A stretch of DNA of 64,000 nt, taken from contig JALCBY010000008.1 of assembly GCA_028066055.1 (NCBI GenBank), positions 1-64,000 of the forward strand. The letters run 5' to 3'. Below are positions 10,001 to 18,093 of the stretch, in pieces (position 1 is the stretch's first letter; each line of letters starts with the position of its first letter). The notes under the pieces were generated by a model, which made no database searches, was not told the origin of the DNA, and saw nothing but the letters and a program-made list of their open reading frames with translations. The position numbers and the translations under genes are program-made. This DNA is from Hyphomicrobiaceae bacterium (GTDB lineage: Bacteria > Pseudomonadota > Alphaproteobacteria > Rhizobiales > Methyloligellaceae).

Positions 10001-10546
10001 GACCTCGAGGAAGCCATTGCCCGGTTACGCCAGGGCATTGCGAAGCTCAACCGTGAGGGGCGCAAGCGGCTGCTCGATGCCTTTGACGAGGTTAATGATC
10101 ATTTCCAGCGTCTTTTCAAGACGCTCTTTGGTGGCGGCGAAGCGGAGCTGCAACTCATCGAGAGCGACGATCCACTCAATTCCGGTCTGGAAATCCTGGC
10201 ACGCCCGCCGGGCAAGAAACCCCAGGTGCTGACCCTGCTGTCAGGTGGTGAAAAGGCCCTGACGGCCATGGCGCTGATCTTCGCGGTCTTCCTCACCAAC
10301 CCCTCACCCATCTGTGTGCTTGACGAGGTCGACGCTCCGCTGGACGACACGAACGTGGAGCGCTTCTGCAAGATGATGGAGGAAATGAGCAAGTCCACCG
10401 ATACGCGGTTCCTGATCATCACCCACCATCCGATGACCATGGCGCGCGTCGATAGATTGTTCGGTGTGACCATGGCCGAGCGCGGGGTAAGCCAGCTCGT
10501 TTCCGTCGATCTGGAGACCGCCGAGCAGTATCGCGACGCTGGATGA
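7091..10546 (+). CDS. smc: chromosome segregation ATPase SMC
   Basis: The SMC subunit of condensin organises and helps segregate the chromosome. It has the ABC-type ATPase head split between the two ends: Walker A GPNGCGKSN near residue 31, signature LLSGGEKAL near residue 1049, and Walker B ICVLDEVDAPLDD near residue 1075. Long charged coiled coils (about 170-500 and 640-990) flank a hinge domain at about 500-640. I chose the GTG at 7091 (1151 aa, starting KISRLRLLGFKSF) because a GGGGA sits upstream and SMC proteins usually begin here; a TTG at 7052 would add 13 unconserved residues. Its ScpA/ScpB partners are not in the window. Confidence 0.95.
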   Translation: MKISRLRLLGFKSFVEPVELLVEPGLTGVVGPNGCGKSNLLEALRWVMGETSHKSMRGAAMDDVIFAGTQNRPARNMAEVSIFIDNSERKAPAEFNDADQLEVTRRIEREAGSAFRINGKDVRARDVRLLFEDAATGARSPALVRQGRIGEIVNAKPQERRRILEDAAGIAGLHSRRHEAELRLKGAESNLERLQDLKGQLKTQLNSLKRQARQARRYKEISGDIRKSEALQHHLRWKAACEQVDTEETALEEAVRSVAKLTQDEAQSIREHTEAADAMQPLRDHEATRAAVLHRLTVEREALDEEEQRTEARKQELEDRLTQLEGDLERERDREQEAKDALDQLAREQQDLADAPDASQAAQAAREEMDKHAGELEREEEALTELTSRVERLRAEREQLTATLLSGQERIERLEARNEDEKTRLQQLEQTGDTAEEIAALREKVSALSEQATTQEGDALRAEEALANVRARERDIREQAKTERIRAQELETEAQTLAKLLKPADDVQWTPVLGETRVEPGYELALGAALGDDLDASDDTQAPAHWSLLGSGGADPALPAGTEPLSRYVSAPRSLARRLAQIGVVEAAQGAMLQTDLKPGQRLVSKAGDLWRWDGYAAAADAPTPAAKRLSERNRLDGLGAEAEAARKKAEEAEKKLAELSERLTEAEIADADATSAWRAVQAELGSARDALAAAEQDALASNKELAALAEARTRTREALEEAAETVQTAQQAFDALSSDTALAEQRESQIELVGGKRASHAEARSKFDSIEREQQIRRDRMASIAVELEKWNERRDSASQQIETLRDRFDETRGEVETFGDLPTEIADRRKRLLDEITKAESERNDAADALASADTLLREREKTMREAQSSLSETREERARVEARLEASRERRAEQARMISEQLECAPDECLSIAEIEPDAELPPLDELDAKVSRLKADRERLGGVNLAAEDEVGEIEQQLTDMATEQEDLEEAIARLRQGIAKLNREGRKRLLDAFDEVNDHFQRLFKTLFGGGEAELQLIESDDPLNSGLEILARPPGKKPQVLTLLSGGEKALTAMALIFAVFLTNPSPICVLDEVDAPLDDTNVERFCKMMEEMSKSTDTRFLIITHHPMTMARVDRLFGVTMAERGVSQLVSVDLETAEQYRDAG

Positions 10547-10648
10547 TCCGGCGCTCGGGCGGGTGAACCTTCGGGTACCCCCTATGGCTGATTGCCGCAG
10601 CCTTATAAGTCGAATGAAATCATGAGCTTAGCACTGCCATTGCGGTTC

Positions 10649-10677
10649 TTGACACACCCTGAGGCCCAAACTATGGT
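10649..10677 (+). promoter_or_regulatory. promoter of the atpI-atpB-atpE-b'-b operon
   Basis: TTGACA (10649-10654), a 17-nt spacer and TATGGT (10672-10677) form a strong sigma-70-type promoter between smc and atpI. Transcription would begin near 10684, about 28 nt before the first atpI start codon. It is the best consensus promoter I see in the window. Confidence 0.65.
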
Positions 10678-10711
10678 GCGCGCGGTTCTGGACCTCCGCT
10701 AGGGGTCGGGA

Positions 10712-11140
10712 ATGCTGTCTTATTGGGCATGTGCACCCATGGCGAAATCTGCCAAGGCCGGCGGCAAAGATCGCGGGCGTAACCGGATCGAAAGAGACCG
10801 GTCGCGCGAGAGCTGGCAGGCGGATTTTGATGAACGCCTTGATCGTGCACGGAGAGCCGAAGAGCAGGAAGCGCCGGAAGGTGCCAAGGCTCGCGGAAGT
10901 GCAATGGGAACTGCGTTCCGGATCGCCAGCGAACTTATAGCCGGACTTGTTGTCGGCGGGTTCATTGGGTGGCAGTTGGACAGGTGGTTTGATTCATCGC
11001 CTGTGTTTCTGCTGATCTTTTTCATACTCGGCGCGGCTGCCGGGATCTGGAATGTGATCCGCACCGCGCTGCAGATGCAGGCAGAAGCTCAGGAGACTGC
11101 CGCAACAAAAAATCCGGGATCGAAAGGCGATAGCGGATAA
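10712..11140 (+). CDS. atpI: ATP synthase protein I
   Basis: A small membrane protein encoded first in the F0 operon; family members help assemble the c-ring or act in Mg2+ supply and are not essential. The N-terminal half is highly charged and the C-terminal half has two hydrophobic helices (about residues 75-95 and 102-122), with the family pattern GGFIGWQLDRWF between them. Start choice: ATG 10712 has AGGGG six bases upstream (142 aa), while ATG 10739 would give a 133-residue protein starting MAKSAK. It is followed after 12 nt by atpB. Confidence 0.85.
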   Translation: MLSYWACAPMAKSAKAGGKDRGRNRIERDRSRESWQADFDERLDRARRAEEQEAPEGAKARGSAMGTAFRIASELIAGLVVGGFIGWQLDRWFDSSPVFLLIFFILGAAAGIWNVIRTALQMQAEAQETAATKNPGSKGDSG

Positions 11141-11152
11141 TGGGGGACTTCA

Positions 11153-11917
11153 GTGGCTGAAAGCACAGGCGGACATGGCGGCGGCGGTATGCCGGACCCG
11201 ATGCACCAGTTCGAGATCAAGCGTCTGGTCGAGCTGGACGTGTTCGGTCTTGACGCCTCGTTCACCAACTCCTCGCTGTTCATGGTGCTTGCCGCCATGT
11301 GCGTTATATTCCTCACCATCTTCGGCATGCGCGGGCGCGCACTGGTTCCCACACGCATGCAGTCCGTGGCGGAAATTTCATACGAATTCGTAGCAAACAT
11401 GGTGCGCGACAATGTGGGGTCGGGCGGTCAGCGCTATTTCCCCTTCGTCTTCACGCTCTTCATGTTCATCCTCTTCTGCAACATGCTGGGGATGCTGCCC
11501 TACTCGTTTACCGTCACCAGTCACATCATCATCACCTTTGCCATGGCCGCCGTCGTGTTCATCGGGGTGACAATCATCGGCTTTGCCAAACACGGTATCG
11601 GCTTTCTCAAATTCTTCGTGCCGTCAGGCGTGCCGGTAGCGCTGCTCCCCCTCCTCGTCGTCATCGAGGTCATTTCCTACCTCACGCGACCCGTCAGCCT
11701 CTCGGTTCGGCTGTTTGCCAACATGATGGCGGGACACACCATGTTGAAGGTCTTCGGTGCTTTCGTCGTCGGCCTTGGCGTTATCGGCGGATGGGCGCCG
11801 CTCGCCTTCATGGTCGCCTTCACCGGCCTTGAAATTCTCGTAGCCTTCCTCCAGGCCTATGTGTTCGCGATCCTGACCTGTATTTACCTGAATGATGCGC
11901 TTCACATGCATCACTGA
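11153..11917 (+). CDS. atpB: F0F1 ATP synthase subunit a
   Basis: Subunit a forms the two proton half-channels next to the c-ring. The 254-residue protein has five or six hydrophobic segments. The diagnostic segment RPVSLSVRLFANMMAGHTML includes the essential arginine of SVRLFANM, which faces the c-ring carboxylate; the last helices (GLEILVAFLQAYVFAILTCIYLNDAL) carry the conserved Glu and Gln positions of the proton path. The start is GTG 11153, with GGGGGA five bases upstream. It lies between atpI and atpE in one operon. F1 genes are not in the window, as is usual for the split ATP synthase loci of alphaproteobacteria. Confidence 0.95.
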   Translation: MAESTGGHGGGGMPDPMHQFEIKRLVELDVFGLDASFTNSSLFMVLAAMCVIFLTIFGMRGRALVPTRMQSVAEISYEFVANMVRDNVGSGGQRYFPFVFTLFMFILFCNMLGMLPYSFTVTSHIIITFAMAAVVFIGVTIIGFAKHGIGFLKFFVPSGVPVALLPLLVVIEVISYLTRPVSLSVRLFANMMAGHTMLKVFGAFVVGLGVIGGWAPLAFMVAFTGLEILVAFLQAYVFAILTCIYLNDALHMHH

Positions 11918-11966
11918 CCTTCACGCAAAGAGAATAATCCTCATATCCGCTTAAGGAGAAACGACT

Positions 11967-12194
11967 ATGGATCCAGCAGCAGCAAAACTCATTGGCGCAG
12001 GCCTCGCCTCCATCGCCCTCGTGGGCGCCGGCATCGGCATCGGCACAATCTTCGGCAACTATCTTTCAGGCGCGCTTCGCAACCCGTCCGCCGCGCCGGG
12101 TCAGTTCGCCAACCTGCTTCTCGGCTTTGCTCTTGCCGAGGCCACCGGCCTGTTCGGCCTCGTGGTCGCGCTGATCATCCTCTTCGTGTTTTAG
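11967..12194 (+). CDS. atpE: F0F1 ATP synthase subunit c
   Basis: This 75-residue proteolipid makes up the rotating c-ring. It has two transmembrane helices joined by the polar loop ALRNPSA, and the proton-carrying carboxylate is E58 in ALAEATGLF. The residues around it and the GAGIGIG helix do not show the extra Gln/Ser-Thr ligands expected for Na+ coupling, so H+ coupling is likely. A very strong Shine-Dalgarno sequence (TAAGGAGA) and a downstream hairpin fit the need for many copies of c per complex. Confidence 0.96.
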   Translation: MDPAAAKLIGAGLASIALVGAGIGIGTIFGNYLSGALRNPSAAPGQFANLLLGFALAEATGLFGLVVALIILFVF

Positions 12195-12224
12195 GCGGTA
12201 CGTCACTGCCTGATTGAACCGATG

Positions 12225-12251
12225 CCGCATTTGCCAACCTGGCGGATGCGG
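12225..12251 (+). other. stable intercistronic hairpin after atpE
   Basis: The 12-base arm at 12225-12236 pairs with 12240-12251 around a three-base ACC loop: ten Watson-Crick pairs and two adjacent G-U wobbles. No T-run follows, so it is not a standard terminator. It lies in the 75-nt gap between atpE and the b' gene. A likely role is to protect the 3' end of the atpE message or to reduce expression of the downstream stator genes. Confidence 0.6.
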
Positions 12252-12269
12252 ACCCGGGGAGCATAGACA

Positions 12270-12755
12270 ATGCCCCAACTCGAACTGCTGGACTTCGCAC
12301 CGCAATTGATGTGGCTCGCGATCACCTTCATCACGCTGTACATCGTCATGGCGCGTGTCGCGTTGCCGCGCATTGCCACCGTGATCGAGGAACGGCGGGA
12401 TCGCATCGCATCGGATCTCGACGAGGCGGAGCAACTCAAGCAGAGTACCGACGAGGCGATTGCAGCCTATGAGCAGGCTCTCGCCGAGGCACGGGCACGG
12501 GCCCACGCGATCGCCCAGGAAACGCGTGAAGCGCTTTCACGCGAGGTCGAGGCGGAAAAGGCCGAAGTGGAAAAGCAAATCGCCAAGAAGGCCGATGAAG
12601 CTGAGAAGGCCATTGCGGACGCCAAGACAGCCGCCATTGCCAACCTCAGTGACGTGGCATCGGGTGCTGCCGAGACCATTGTCAAGGAACTGGTCGGCGG
12701 AAAGCTGACCAAGGCTGAAGTCAACAAGGCCGTTTCGAAGGCGCTCGCCAGCTAG
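12270..12755 (+). CDS. atpF2: F0F1 ATP synthase subunit b'
   Basis: One of the two b-type stator subunits found in photosynthetic bacteria and many alphaproteobacteria. The 161-residue protein has one N-terminal transmembrane helix (LMWLAITFITLYIVMARVAL, about residues 14-33) followed by a long charged coiled coil that reaches the F1 head. It differs from the next gene in having no residues before the membrane segment typical of b and the motif LPRIATVIEERRDRI. b and b' are expected to form a heterodimer holding F1 against rotation. Confidence 0.92.
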   Translation: MPQLELLDFAPQLMWLAITFITLYIVMARVALPRIATVIEERRDRIASDLDEAEQLKQSTDEAIAAYEQALAEARARAHAIAQETREALSREVEAEKAEVEKQIAKKADEAEKAIADAKTAAIANLSDVASGAAETIVKELVGGKLTKAEVNKAVSKALAS

Positions 12756-12766
12756 GAGGCAGGTGA

Positions 12767-13258
12767 ATGGGTATTCTATCCACGCCGGAATTTTGGGTTG
12801 CCGCGTCGTTCGTCGGCTTCGTTCTGCTGATCATGTATTTCAAGGTCCCCGGCAAGGTCGCTAAAATCCTCGACGACCGCGCGGAGCTGATCCGGCTTGA
12901 GCTTGAGGAAGCGCGCAAGTTGCGCGAGGAAGCCCAGACGAAGCTTGCAGAGTATGAACGCAAGCAGCGCACGGCGGAAAAGGAAGCCGAATCCATCATC
13001 ACGCTGGCCAAAGAAGAGGCCGAGGCGCTCGCCGCCGAAACGCGAGAGACCCTCAAGACAACCCTTGAGCGCCGGATGAAACTGGCTGAGGAAAAAATCG
13101 CCCGCGCGGAAGAACAGGCAGTTGGCGAAGTGCGCACCACGGCGGTCAATGTCGCCATCGCCGCCGCGGAGCAGATCATTGAGAAAAAGATGACGCCTGC
13201 GGCTTCGAAGAAGCTCGTCGATCAATCCATCAAGGATCTGAAGGGCAAACTGAACTAA
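12767..13258 (+). CDS. atpF: F0F1 ATP synthase subunit b
   Basis: The second stator subunit, 163 residues. The N-terminal helix (EFWVAASFVGFVLLIMYFKV, about residues 8-27) is followed by the b-type motif KVPGKVAKILDDRAELIRLELEEA split across the helix end, then a coiled coil rich in Glu, Lys and Ala. An AGGAGG sequence overlapping the b' stop codon serves as ribosome binding site, with 11 nt between genes. It is the last gene of the operon and converges on gcvPB with a 29-nt gap and no obvious terminator. Confidence 0.93.
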   Translation: MGILSTPEFWVAASFVGFVLLIMYFKVPGKVAKILDDRAELIRLELEEARKLREEAQTKLAEYERKQRTAEKEAESIITLAKEEAEALAAETRETLKTTLERRMKLAEEKIARAEEQAVGEVRTTAVNVAIAAAEQIIEKKMTPAASKKLVDQSIKDLKGKLN

Positions 13259-13287
13259 CCCGGTTTGCCCTCCCTATCAGGTGTTTT

Positions 13288-14850
13288 CTATTCCGCCGCT
13301 TCTGCCGGCCGCTCCGGCGACCAGCGCAGGATCGGTTGACGCGCGGCGCGTGTCTCGTCCAGACGTGCGAGCGGCGCATGATAGGGCGCACCGGTAAAGC
13401 GGTCCGTGTCGCCCTCCTTGGCTGCCCGCGTCAGATCCCGAAGCGTTGCGATGAATTGATCAAGACTGGCTTTCGATTCCGATTCCGTCGGCTCGATCAA
13501 CATCGCACCATGCACGACCAACGGGAAGTACATGGTCATCGGGTGAAAGCCCTCATCGATCATCGCCTTGGCGAAATCCAGCGTCGTGACACCGGTATTC
13601 TTCAGGAACGTGTCGTCAAACAAGACCTCGTGCATGCAAACCTGATCGCCGAACGGCTGGGTCATCACATCGCGCAACCCGCCCCGGATATAGTTCGCAT
13701 TGAGCACCGCGTCTTCGGATGCCTGGCGCATACCGTCCGACCCATGGCTCATCATATAGCTGAGCGCGCGGACGAACATTCCCATCTGCCCGTGAAATGC
13801 GGTCTGGCGGCCGAACGGCTCCTCGCCTTTCGCCGCCTCGGCGGTCTCGACGAGTGCGTAGGTATCGCCGTCCTGAACCACATAGGGAACGGGAGCATGG
13901 GTAGCGAGAGCTTTCGAGAACACAACCGGCCCGGACCCGGGCCCTCCTCCGCCGTGGGGCGTTGAGAAGGTCTTGTGCAGATTGATGTGCATGCAGTCGA
14001 CACCGAGGTCACCGGGTCGCGCCTTGCCGACAATGGCATTGAAGTTGGCACCGTCGCAGTAAAAGTAAGCTCCCGCTTCGTGAACGGCGTCGGCAATGGC
14101 AACGATATCGCGTTCGAAGAGCCCGCACGTGTTCGGGTTGGTCAGCATGATGCCGGCCACATCCGGCCCGATAACCTCGCGCACCGCGTCGGGACTGACC
14201 GTGCCGTCCTCGCGGGCCGGGATATCGCGCACGCTGTAGCCGAGCAATGCGGCCGTCGCCGGGTTCGTGCCATGGGCGGATTCAGGCACCAGCACCACCG
14301 AGCGCGCATCGCCCTTGGCAAGTTGCGCCGCCTTGATCGCCGCCATGCCGCAGAACTCGCCGTGGGCGCCTGCCTTGGGCGAAAGCGCAACCCCGGCCAT
14401 GCCCGTCATCTCGAGAAGCCAGGCGGCCAGCGTGTGCATGAGTTCGAGTGCGCCCTGCACGGTGCTCTCCGGCTGGAGCGGATGAATGTCACCGAAACCG
14501 GGTAACCGGGCCATCTTCTCGTTCAATCGGGCATTGTGCTTCATGGTGCAGGACCCGAGCGGGTAGATGCCTGCATCGATGGCGAAGTTCTTCTGGCTCA
14601 AACGCACATAGTGGCGCATCGTCTCGGGCTCGGTGAGTCCGGGCAGTCCGATGTCCTGGCGTTCGAAACCGCCGAGCCGGCTTTCGCCTTCTGGCGGCTC
14701 GGGCAAATCGACACCGGTTTTGCTGACATCACCGACTTCGAAAAGCAAAGGCTCCTCGATCTGCAATGCCTTATTGCCGGTGAAGGTCGGATGGTCGGCC
14801 GTGCCGCCACCTTGCGCCGATGTGGGACGGCCACCTCGGTTCATGCTCAT
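13288..14850 (-). CDS. gcvPB: glycine dehydrogenase (decarboxylating) subunit 2
   Basis: The PLP-bearing half of the split P-protein of the glycine cleavage system, which decarboxylates glycine and passes the aminomethyl group to the lipoyl arm of GcvH. At 520 residues it matches the two-subunit type. The PLP lysine is in [20 protein letters not shown], and the glycine-rich stretch is the family signature. Other conserved parts are [13 protein letters not shown] and [11 protein letters not shown]. It overlaps gcvPA by four bases (ATGA), so the two subunits are translationally coupled. It is the last gene of the operon. Confidence 0.95.
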   Translation of the reverse strand: MSMNRGGRPTSAQGGGTADHPTFTGNKALQIEEPLLFEVGDVSKTGVDLPEPPEGESRLGGFERQDIGLPGLTEPETMRHYVRLSQKNFAIDAGIYPLGSCTMKHNARLNEKMARLPGFGDIHPLQPESTVQGALELMHTLAAWLLEMTGMAGVALSPKAGAHGEFCGMAAIKAAQLAKGDARSVVLVPESAHGTNPATAALLGYSVRDIPAREDGTVSPDAVREVIGPDVAGIMLTNPNTCGLFERDIVAIADAVHEAGAYFYCDGANFNAIVGKARPGDLGVDCMHINLHKTFSTPHGGGGPGSGPVVFSKALATHAPVPYVVQDGDTYALVETAEAAKGEEPFGRQTAFHGQMGMFVRALSYMMSHGSDGMRQASEDAVLNANYIRGGLRDVMTQPFGDQVCMHEVLFDDTFLKNTGVTTLDFAKAMIDEGFHPMTMYFPLVVHGAMLIEPTESESKASLDQFIATLRDLTRAAKEGDTDRFTGAPYHAPLARLDETRAARQPILRWSPERPAEAAE

Positions 14851-16193
14851 GACAACACCTCCTTCAGCGCACCGACATAGGCGTCGCGATCCTCGTCCGT
14901 GTTTACTTCCGTCGCGGCGACGATAACCAGATCGTCAATTCCTTCCTGCTCGGGCGCCAAGCGCGATGCCGGCACGCCGCCAAGAACACCCTTCTGCGCG
15001 AGGGATTCGATAACGTCTACGCCCTTGCCCGGAACCCGGATGGTGAACTCGTTGAAAAAGGAATCCGTGATCAGTTCCACGCCGTCTATGGCCGACAACG
15101 CGTCGGCAAGCGCCACCGCATTTGCGTGGTTGATGCGCGCGAGCCGCATCAACCCGGCCTCGCCGAGCAGAGACAGATGGATTGTAAAGGCCAGCGCACA
15201 AAGCCCTGAATTCGTGCAGATATTGCTGGTCGCCTTCTCGCGACGAATATGCTGCTCGCGGGTCGAAAGCGTCAGAACGAAGCCACGCTTTCCATTGGCG
15301 TCGACCGTCTCGCCGCACACCCGCCCCGGCATCTGCCGGATGAACTTCTGCCGCGTCGCGAGCAATCCGACATACGGACCGCCGAAGTTCAATCCAACGC
15401 CGATCGACTGGCCTTCTGCAACGACAATATCCGCGCCCATTTCGCCGGGCGGCTTGAGTGCGCCAAGCGATACGATCTCGGTCACCACCGCAATGAGCAG
15501 CGCACCTTTCTCATGCGCCGCCGCCGCAATCGGCGTGAGATCGCGAATGCGGCCATACACGTCCGGGCACTGCACGACGACACACGCCGCCTCGTCGTCG
15601 ATCGCGGCGATTATGTCTTCCGTACCGTCAGGGTCCGCCGGCAGCGCGTTAACAGACTCATCGGTCAGATCGCCGAGCGTTTGAACGATGTCGCGATATT
15701 GCGGGTGCAAGCCGCCCGACAATACAGCTTTGGAGCGTCGGGTAAGACGGTGCGCCATGAGGACGGCCTCGCCGCACCCGGTCGACCCGTCATACATCGA
15801 TGCGTTCGCGACCTCCATGCCTGTCAACAACGCCACCTGAGTCTGGAACTCGAACAGATATTGCAACGTGCCCTGGGAAACCTCTGGCTGGTAAGGGGTG
15901 TAGGCGGTCAGGAACTCGGATCGCTGGATCAGATGGTCGACGCTCGCGGGCACATGATGCTTATACGCTCCGCAGCCGACAAAGAACGGCGCGGACGATG
16001 CCGCCGTGTTCTTTGCAGCCATGGCGCTAAGCCGGCGTTCAACTTCCAATTCACCGGCCCTGCGCGGCAGGTCGAGCGGTTCGCTCAGACGTACATTCTC
16101 CGGAATGTCGGCAAACAGATCATCGATCGAATTGGCACCAATCGACGACAGCATTGCCTTGCGGTCGGCATCGGTCAGCGGCAGATAACGCAT
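14847..16193 (-). CDS. gcvPA: glycine dehydrogenase (decarboxylating) subunit 1
   Basis: The partner subunit of the split P-protein, 448 residues, required with GcvPB for glycine decarboxylation. It keeps the PLP-enzyme fold without the Schiff-base lysine. Family motifs are [14 protein letters not shown] at the N-terminus, [14 protein letters not shown] near residue 100 and [18 protein letters not shown] near residue 260. It starts at the ATG that shares its first base with the gcvH stop (TGATG), so it is coupled to gcvH. A split P-protein separates this organism from rhizobia with a single fused GcvP. Confidence 0.95.
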   Translation of the reverse strand: MRYLPLTDADRKAMLSSIGANSIDDLFADIPENVRLSEPLDLPRRAGELEVERRLSAMAAKNTAASSAPFFVGCGAYKHHVPASVDHLIQRSEFLTAYTPYQPEVSQGTLQYLFEFQTQVALLTGMEVANASMYDGSTGCGEAVLMAHRLTRRSKAVLSGGLHPQYRDIVQTLGDLTDESVNALPADPDGTEDIIAAIDDEAACVVVQCPDVYGRIRDLTPIAAAAHEKGALLIAVVTEIVSLGALKPPGEMGADIVVAEGQSIGVGLNFGGPYVGLLATRQKFIRQMPGRVCGETVDANGKRGFVLTLSTREQHIRREKATSNICTNSGLCALAFTIHLSLLGEAGLMRLARINHANAVALADALSAIDGVELITDSFFNEFTIRVPGKGVDVIESLAQKGVLGGVPASRLAPEQEGIDDLVIVAATEVNTDEDRDAYVGALKEVLS

Positions 16194-16570
16194 CAGCCCT
16201 GTTCCTCTACGAATTTGTCATAGGCGTCCGCGTCCATCAGAGTGTCAAGTTCCCCTTTGTCGGAGAGCTTGATTTTCATGAACCATGCCTTGCCCTCCGG
16301 GTCCTCGTTCACGAGGCCGGGATTGGCTTCAAGTTCGCTATTTGCCTCGACGATTTCTCCCGATACCGGAGCGTAAACCTCGGACGCCGCTTTCACCGAT
16401 TCGACCACCGCCGCTTCATCCCCTTTGGAAACGGTCTTGCCCGTTTCCGGAAGTTCGACGAATACGACATCGCCCAACTGCTCCTGGGCATATTTCGATA
16501 TCCCGACGACACCGACATCTCCATCGAGCCGAATATATTCGTGGCTCTCCATATATTTGGTCTCAGCCAT
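16193..16570 (-). CDS. gcvH: glycine cleavage system H protein
   Basis: The lipoyl carrier that shuttles the aminomethyl group from the P-protein to the T-protein and is reoxidised by the L-protein. The 125-residue protein has the biotinyl/lipoyl fold; the lipoylated lysine is K60 in [11 protein letters not shown], followed by the turn [10 protein letters not shown]. The N-terminal [16 protein letters not shown] pattern is also typical. It lies 12 nt downstream of gcvT and touches gcvPA. The L-protein (lpd) is not in the window and is presumably shared with other dehydrogenases. Confidence 0.96.
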   Translation of the reverse strand: MAETKYMESHEYIRLDGDVGVVGISKYAQEQLGDVVFVELPETGKTVSKGDEAAVVESVKAASEVYAPVSGEIVEANSELEANPGLVNEDPEGKAWFMKIKLSDKGELDTLMDADAYDKFVEEQG

Positions 16571-16582
16571 GTTACTCCCCTC

Positions 16583-17734
16583 TCATTTTGATTTTCTGTA
16601 GTAGCGGTGCGGTACGAACGGCAGTTCTACGACGCGCGCGGGGCGCGCTTCGCCACGAACCATCAGTCCGATCTGACTGCCGGGCGTTGCGTGGACGCTC
16701 TCCACATAGCCCATCGCGACCGGGCCTTCAGCGCTCGGGCCAAAACCACCACTCGTGATGCTTCCAATTGTCTTGCCGTCCCCATCGACGATCTCGGCTC
16801 CCTCACGTGCCGGAGCCCTTCCGTCCGGTTTGATGCCGACGCGCAAACGGCTTGGTCCGTCGCGAAGTTCCCCCTGGATACGATCCGCTCCCGGAAATCC
16901 GCCTTCCTCGCGGCGGCGCTTGCTCATCGACCAGACCAGGTCGGCTTCGACCGGAGATGTTGTTTCATCGATATCGTGACCGTAAAGGCACAGCCCGGCT
17001 TCCAGCCTGAGGGAATCTCTGGCTCCCAATCCGATCGCCTCCACATCATCGTGCGACAGCAGCGTCCGCGCCAGCTGCTCCACCTTGTCCGCGGCGATGG
17101 AAATTTCGTAACCGTCCTCGCCGGTATAGCCGGAACGGCTGATATGGCAGTCGATACCGTCGAATTCTGCACTCGATGCGGTCATGAAGCCCATGTCAGC
17201 GGCCTGAGGGCACCATTTGGCCATAACCGCCGCTGCGGTTGGCCCCTGCAACGCGACAAGCGCGCGGTCCTCGACCGGTTCCAGTGTGACGTTGCCGTCG
17301 AGATGCGCATTCATGTGCGCGTAGTCGGCATCCTTGCAGGCCGCATTGACGACCAGCATCAGCCGTCCGTCATCCGCTTCGGAAACGGACCGCGTAACCA
17401 TCAGATCATCGAGGATTCCACCGGTCGCATTGAGCAGCATCGTATAGCGCTGGCGACCGAGACCGAGTTTGGCGATTTCACCGGGCACGAGCGCTTCAAG
17501 CGCCGCCGCGGTCGTAGCGTGATCGGGGCCCTGAACGAATGCCTGCCCCATATGCGAAACGTCGAACAATCCCGCTTTGGAGCGCGTGTGCAGATGCTCC
17601 TTGAGGACACCGAGCGGATATTGCACCGGCATCTCGTATCCTGCGAACGGTACCATCTTCGCGCCGAGTTCGACGTGAAGGTCGTACAACGGTGTCCGTT
17701 TCAGTGTCTCAGCAGCTTCAGAACCTTGCGTCAC
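16583..17734 (-). CDS. gcvT: glycine cleavage system aminomethyltransferase (T protein)
   Basis: GcvT releases ammonia from the aminomethyl-lipoyl group and makes 5,10-methylene-tetrahydrofolate. Visible motifs are TPLYDLHVELGAKMVPFAGYEMP at the N-terminus (in two parts), GLFDVSHMGQ for folate binding, and RSGYTGEDGYEI with the catalytic region around residue 195. I place the start at GTG 17734 (383 aa) because GAGAGGAG lies just upstream and the normal family length results; a GTG at 17806 would extend the frame into the riboswitch leader and give an unrelated N-terminus. It is the first gene of the operon and sits directly behind the tandem glycine riboswitch. Confidence 0.95.
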   Translation of the reverse strand: MTQGSEAAETLKRTPLYDLHVELGAKMVPFAGYEMPVQYPLGVLKEHLHTRSKAGLFDVSHMGQAFVQGPDHATTAAALEALVPGEIAKLGLGRQRYTMLLNATGGILDDLMVTRSVSEADDGRLMLVVNAACKDADYAHMNAHLDGNVTLEPVEDRALVALQGPTAAAVMAKWCPQAADMGFMTASSAEFDGIDCHISRSGYTGEDGYEISIAADKVEQLARTLLSHDDVEAIGLGARDSLRLEAGLCLYGHDIDETTSPVEADLVWSMSKRRREEGGFPGADRIQGELRDGPSRLRVGIKPDGRAPAREGAEIVDGDGKTIGSITSGGFGPSAEGPVAMGYVESVHATPGSQIGLMVRGEARPARVVELPFVPHRYYRKSK

Positions 17735-17735
17735 G

Positions 17736-17795
17736 GGCGCTCCTCTCAGGACTCGACAGTCAAAACACCACCCGAGCGCGAACTCGAGAAGCGCC
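17736..17795 (-). promoter_or_regulatory. possible Shine-Dalgarno-sequestering helix (riboswitch expression platform)
   Basis: On the gcv mRNA strand, the ten bases at 17795-17786 (GGCGCUUCUC) can pair with 17747-17736 (GAGAGGAGCGCC), leaving only a two-base GG bulge. The second arm contains the gcvT ribosome binding site and ends two bases before the GTG. The first arm starts a few bases after the second aptamer. Hiding the ribosome binding site until glycine stabilises the aptamers would give an ON switch at translation. This is inferred from pairing alone. Confidence 0.45.
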
Positions 17796-17802
17796 TCCTC
17801 TG

Positions 17803-17985
17803 TCACGGAACCTGAGAGATTTCACCAGCGGGACAATTTTCCCGCACGCCTATCCCCTTCGGTGAGCCGGGCCTTACGGCTGCCGGCCGCTTTCCAGAGT
17901 GCCATCCCCCTTGCGGTCCTTTTGCCTGAGAGTTTCCGAGGCTGTTGCTCCTTCGGCGCCGGTGGAACCGGTCTCTCCCGCTGAG
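17803..17985 (-). promoter_or_regulatory. tandem glycine riboswitch
   Basis: The leader of gcvT contains two glycine aptamers in a row on the minus strand. The upstream one shows GGGAGAGACCGG, GGCGCCGAAGGAGCAA and CTCTCAGGCAAAAGGACCGC. The downstream one shows ACTCTGGAAAGC, CACCGAAGGGGAT and AAATCTCTCAGGTTCCG. These are the recognised conserved cores and purine-rich joining segments of this class, and tandem architecture is common. It should turn on the glycine cleavage operon when glycine is plentiful. Boundaries are set by the outermost conserved motifs and may be off by about 10 nt. Confidence 0.92.
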
Positions 17986-18003
17986 GTCGTCTGGGCATAT
18001 GTT

Positions 18004-18021
18004 CACTGCCCTTAGGCAGTG
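18004..18021 (-). repeat. 7-bp inverted repeat at the start of the gcv transcript
   Basis: CACTGCC-CTTA-GGCAGTG is a perfect 7-4-7 inverted repeat. It begins at about +2 of the predicted gcv transcript and ends about 18 nt before the riboswitch. It could be a 5'-terminal stem-loop that stabilises the RNA or an operator covering the start site. Confidence 0.45.
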
Positions 18022-18028
18022 CGCTCGA

Positions 18029-18056
18029 ATGATAAGTGGTCTTCCGGGCGAGTCAA
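18029..18056 (-). promoter_or_regulatory. promoter of the gcvTHP operon with an overlapping GANTC site
   Basis: On the minus strand TTGACT (18056-18051) and TATCAT (18034-18029) are 16 nt apart, predicting a start near 18022. A CcrM site, GACTC (18054-18050), overlaps the -35. The spacing and the riboswitch just downstream make this the likely gcv promoter. Confidence 0.6.
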
Positions 18057-18093
18057 CTCAACCTTTTGAACAGGACTATCTGGCTCCTACGTC

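Noticed and set aside
17734-17806. A longer GcvT starting at GTG 17806.
   Set aside because: The extra 24 codons fall in the leader between aptamer and ribosome binding site, are not conserved, and GTG 17734 has an excellent ribosome binding site.
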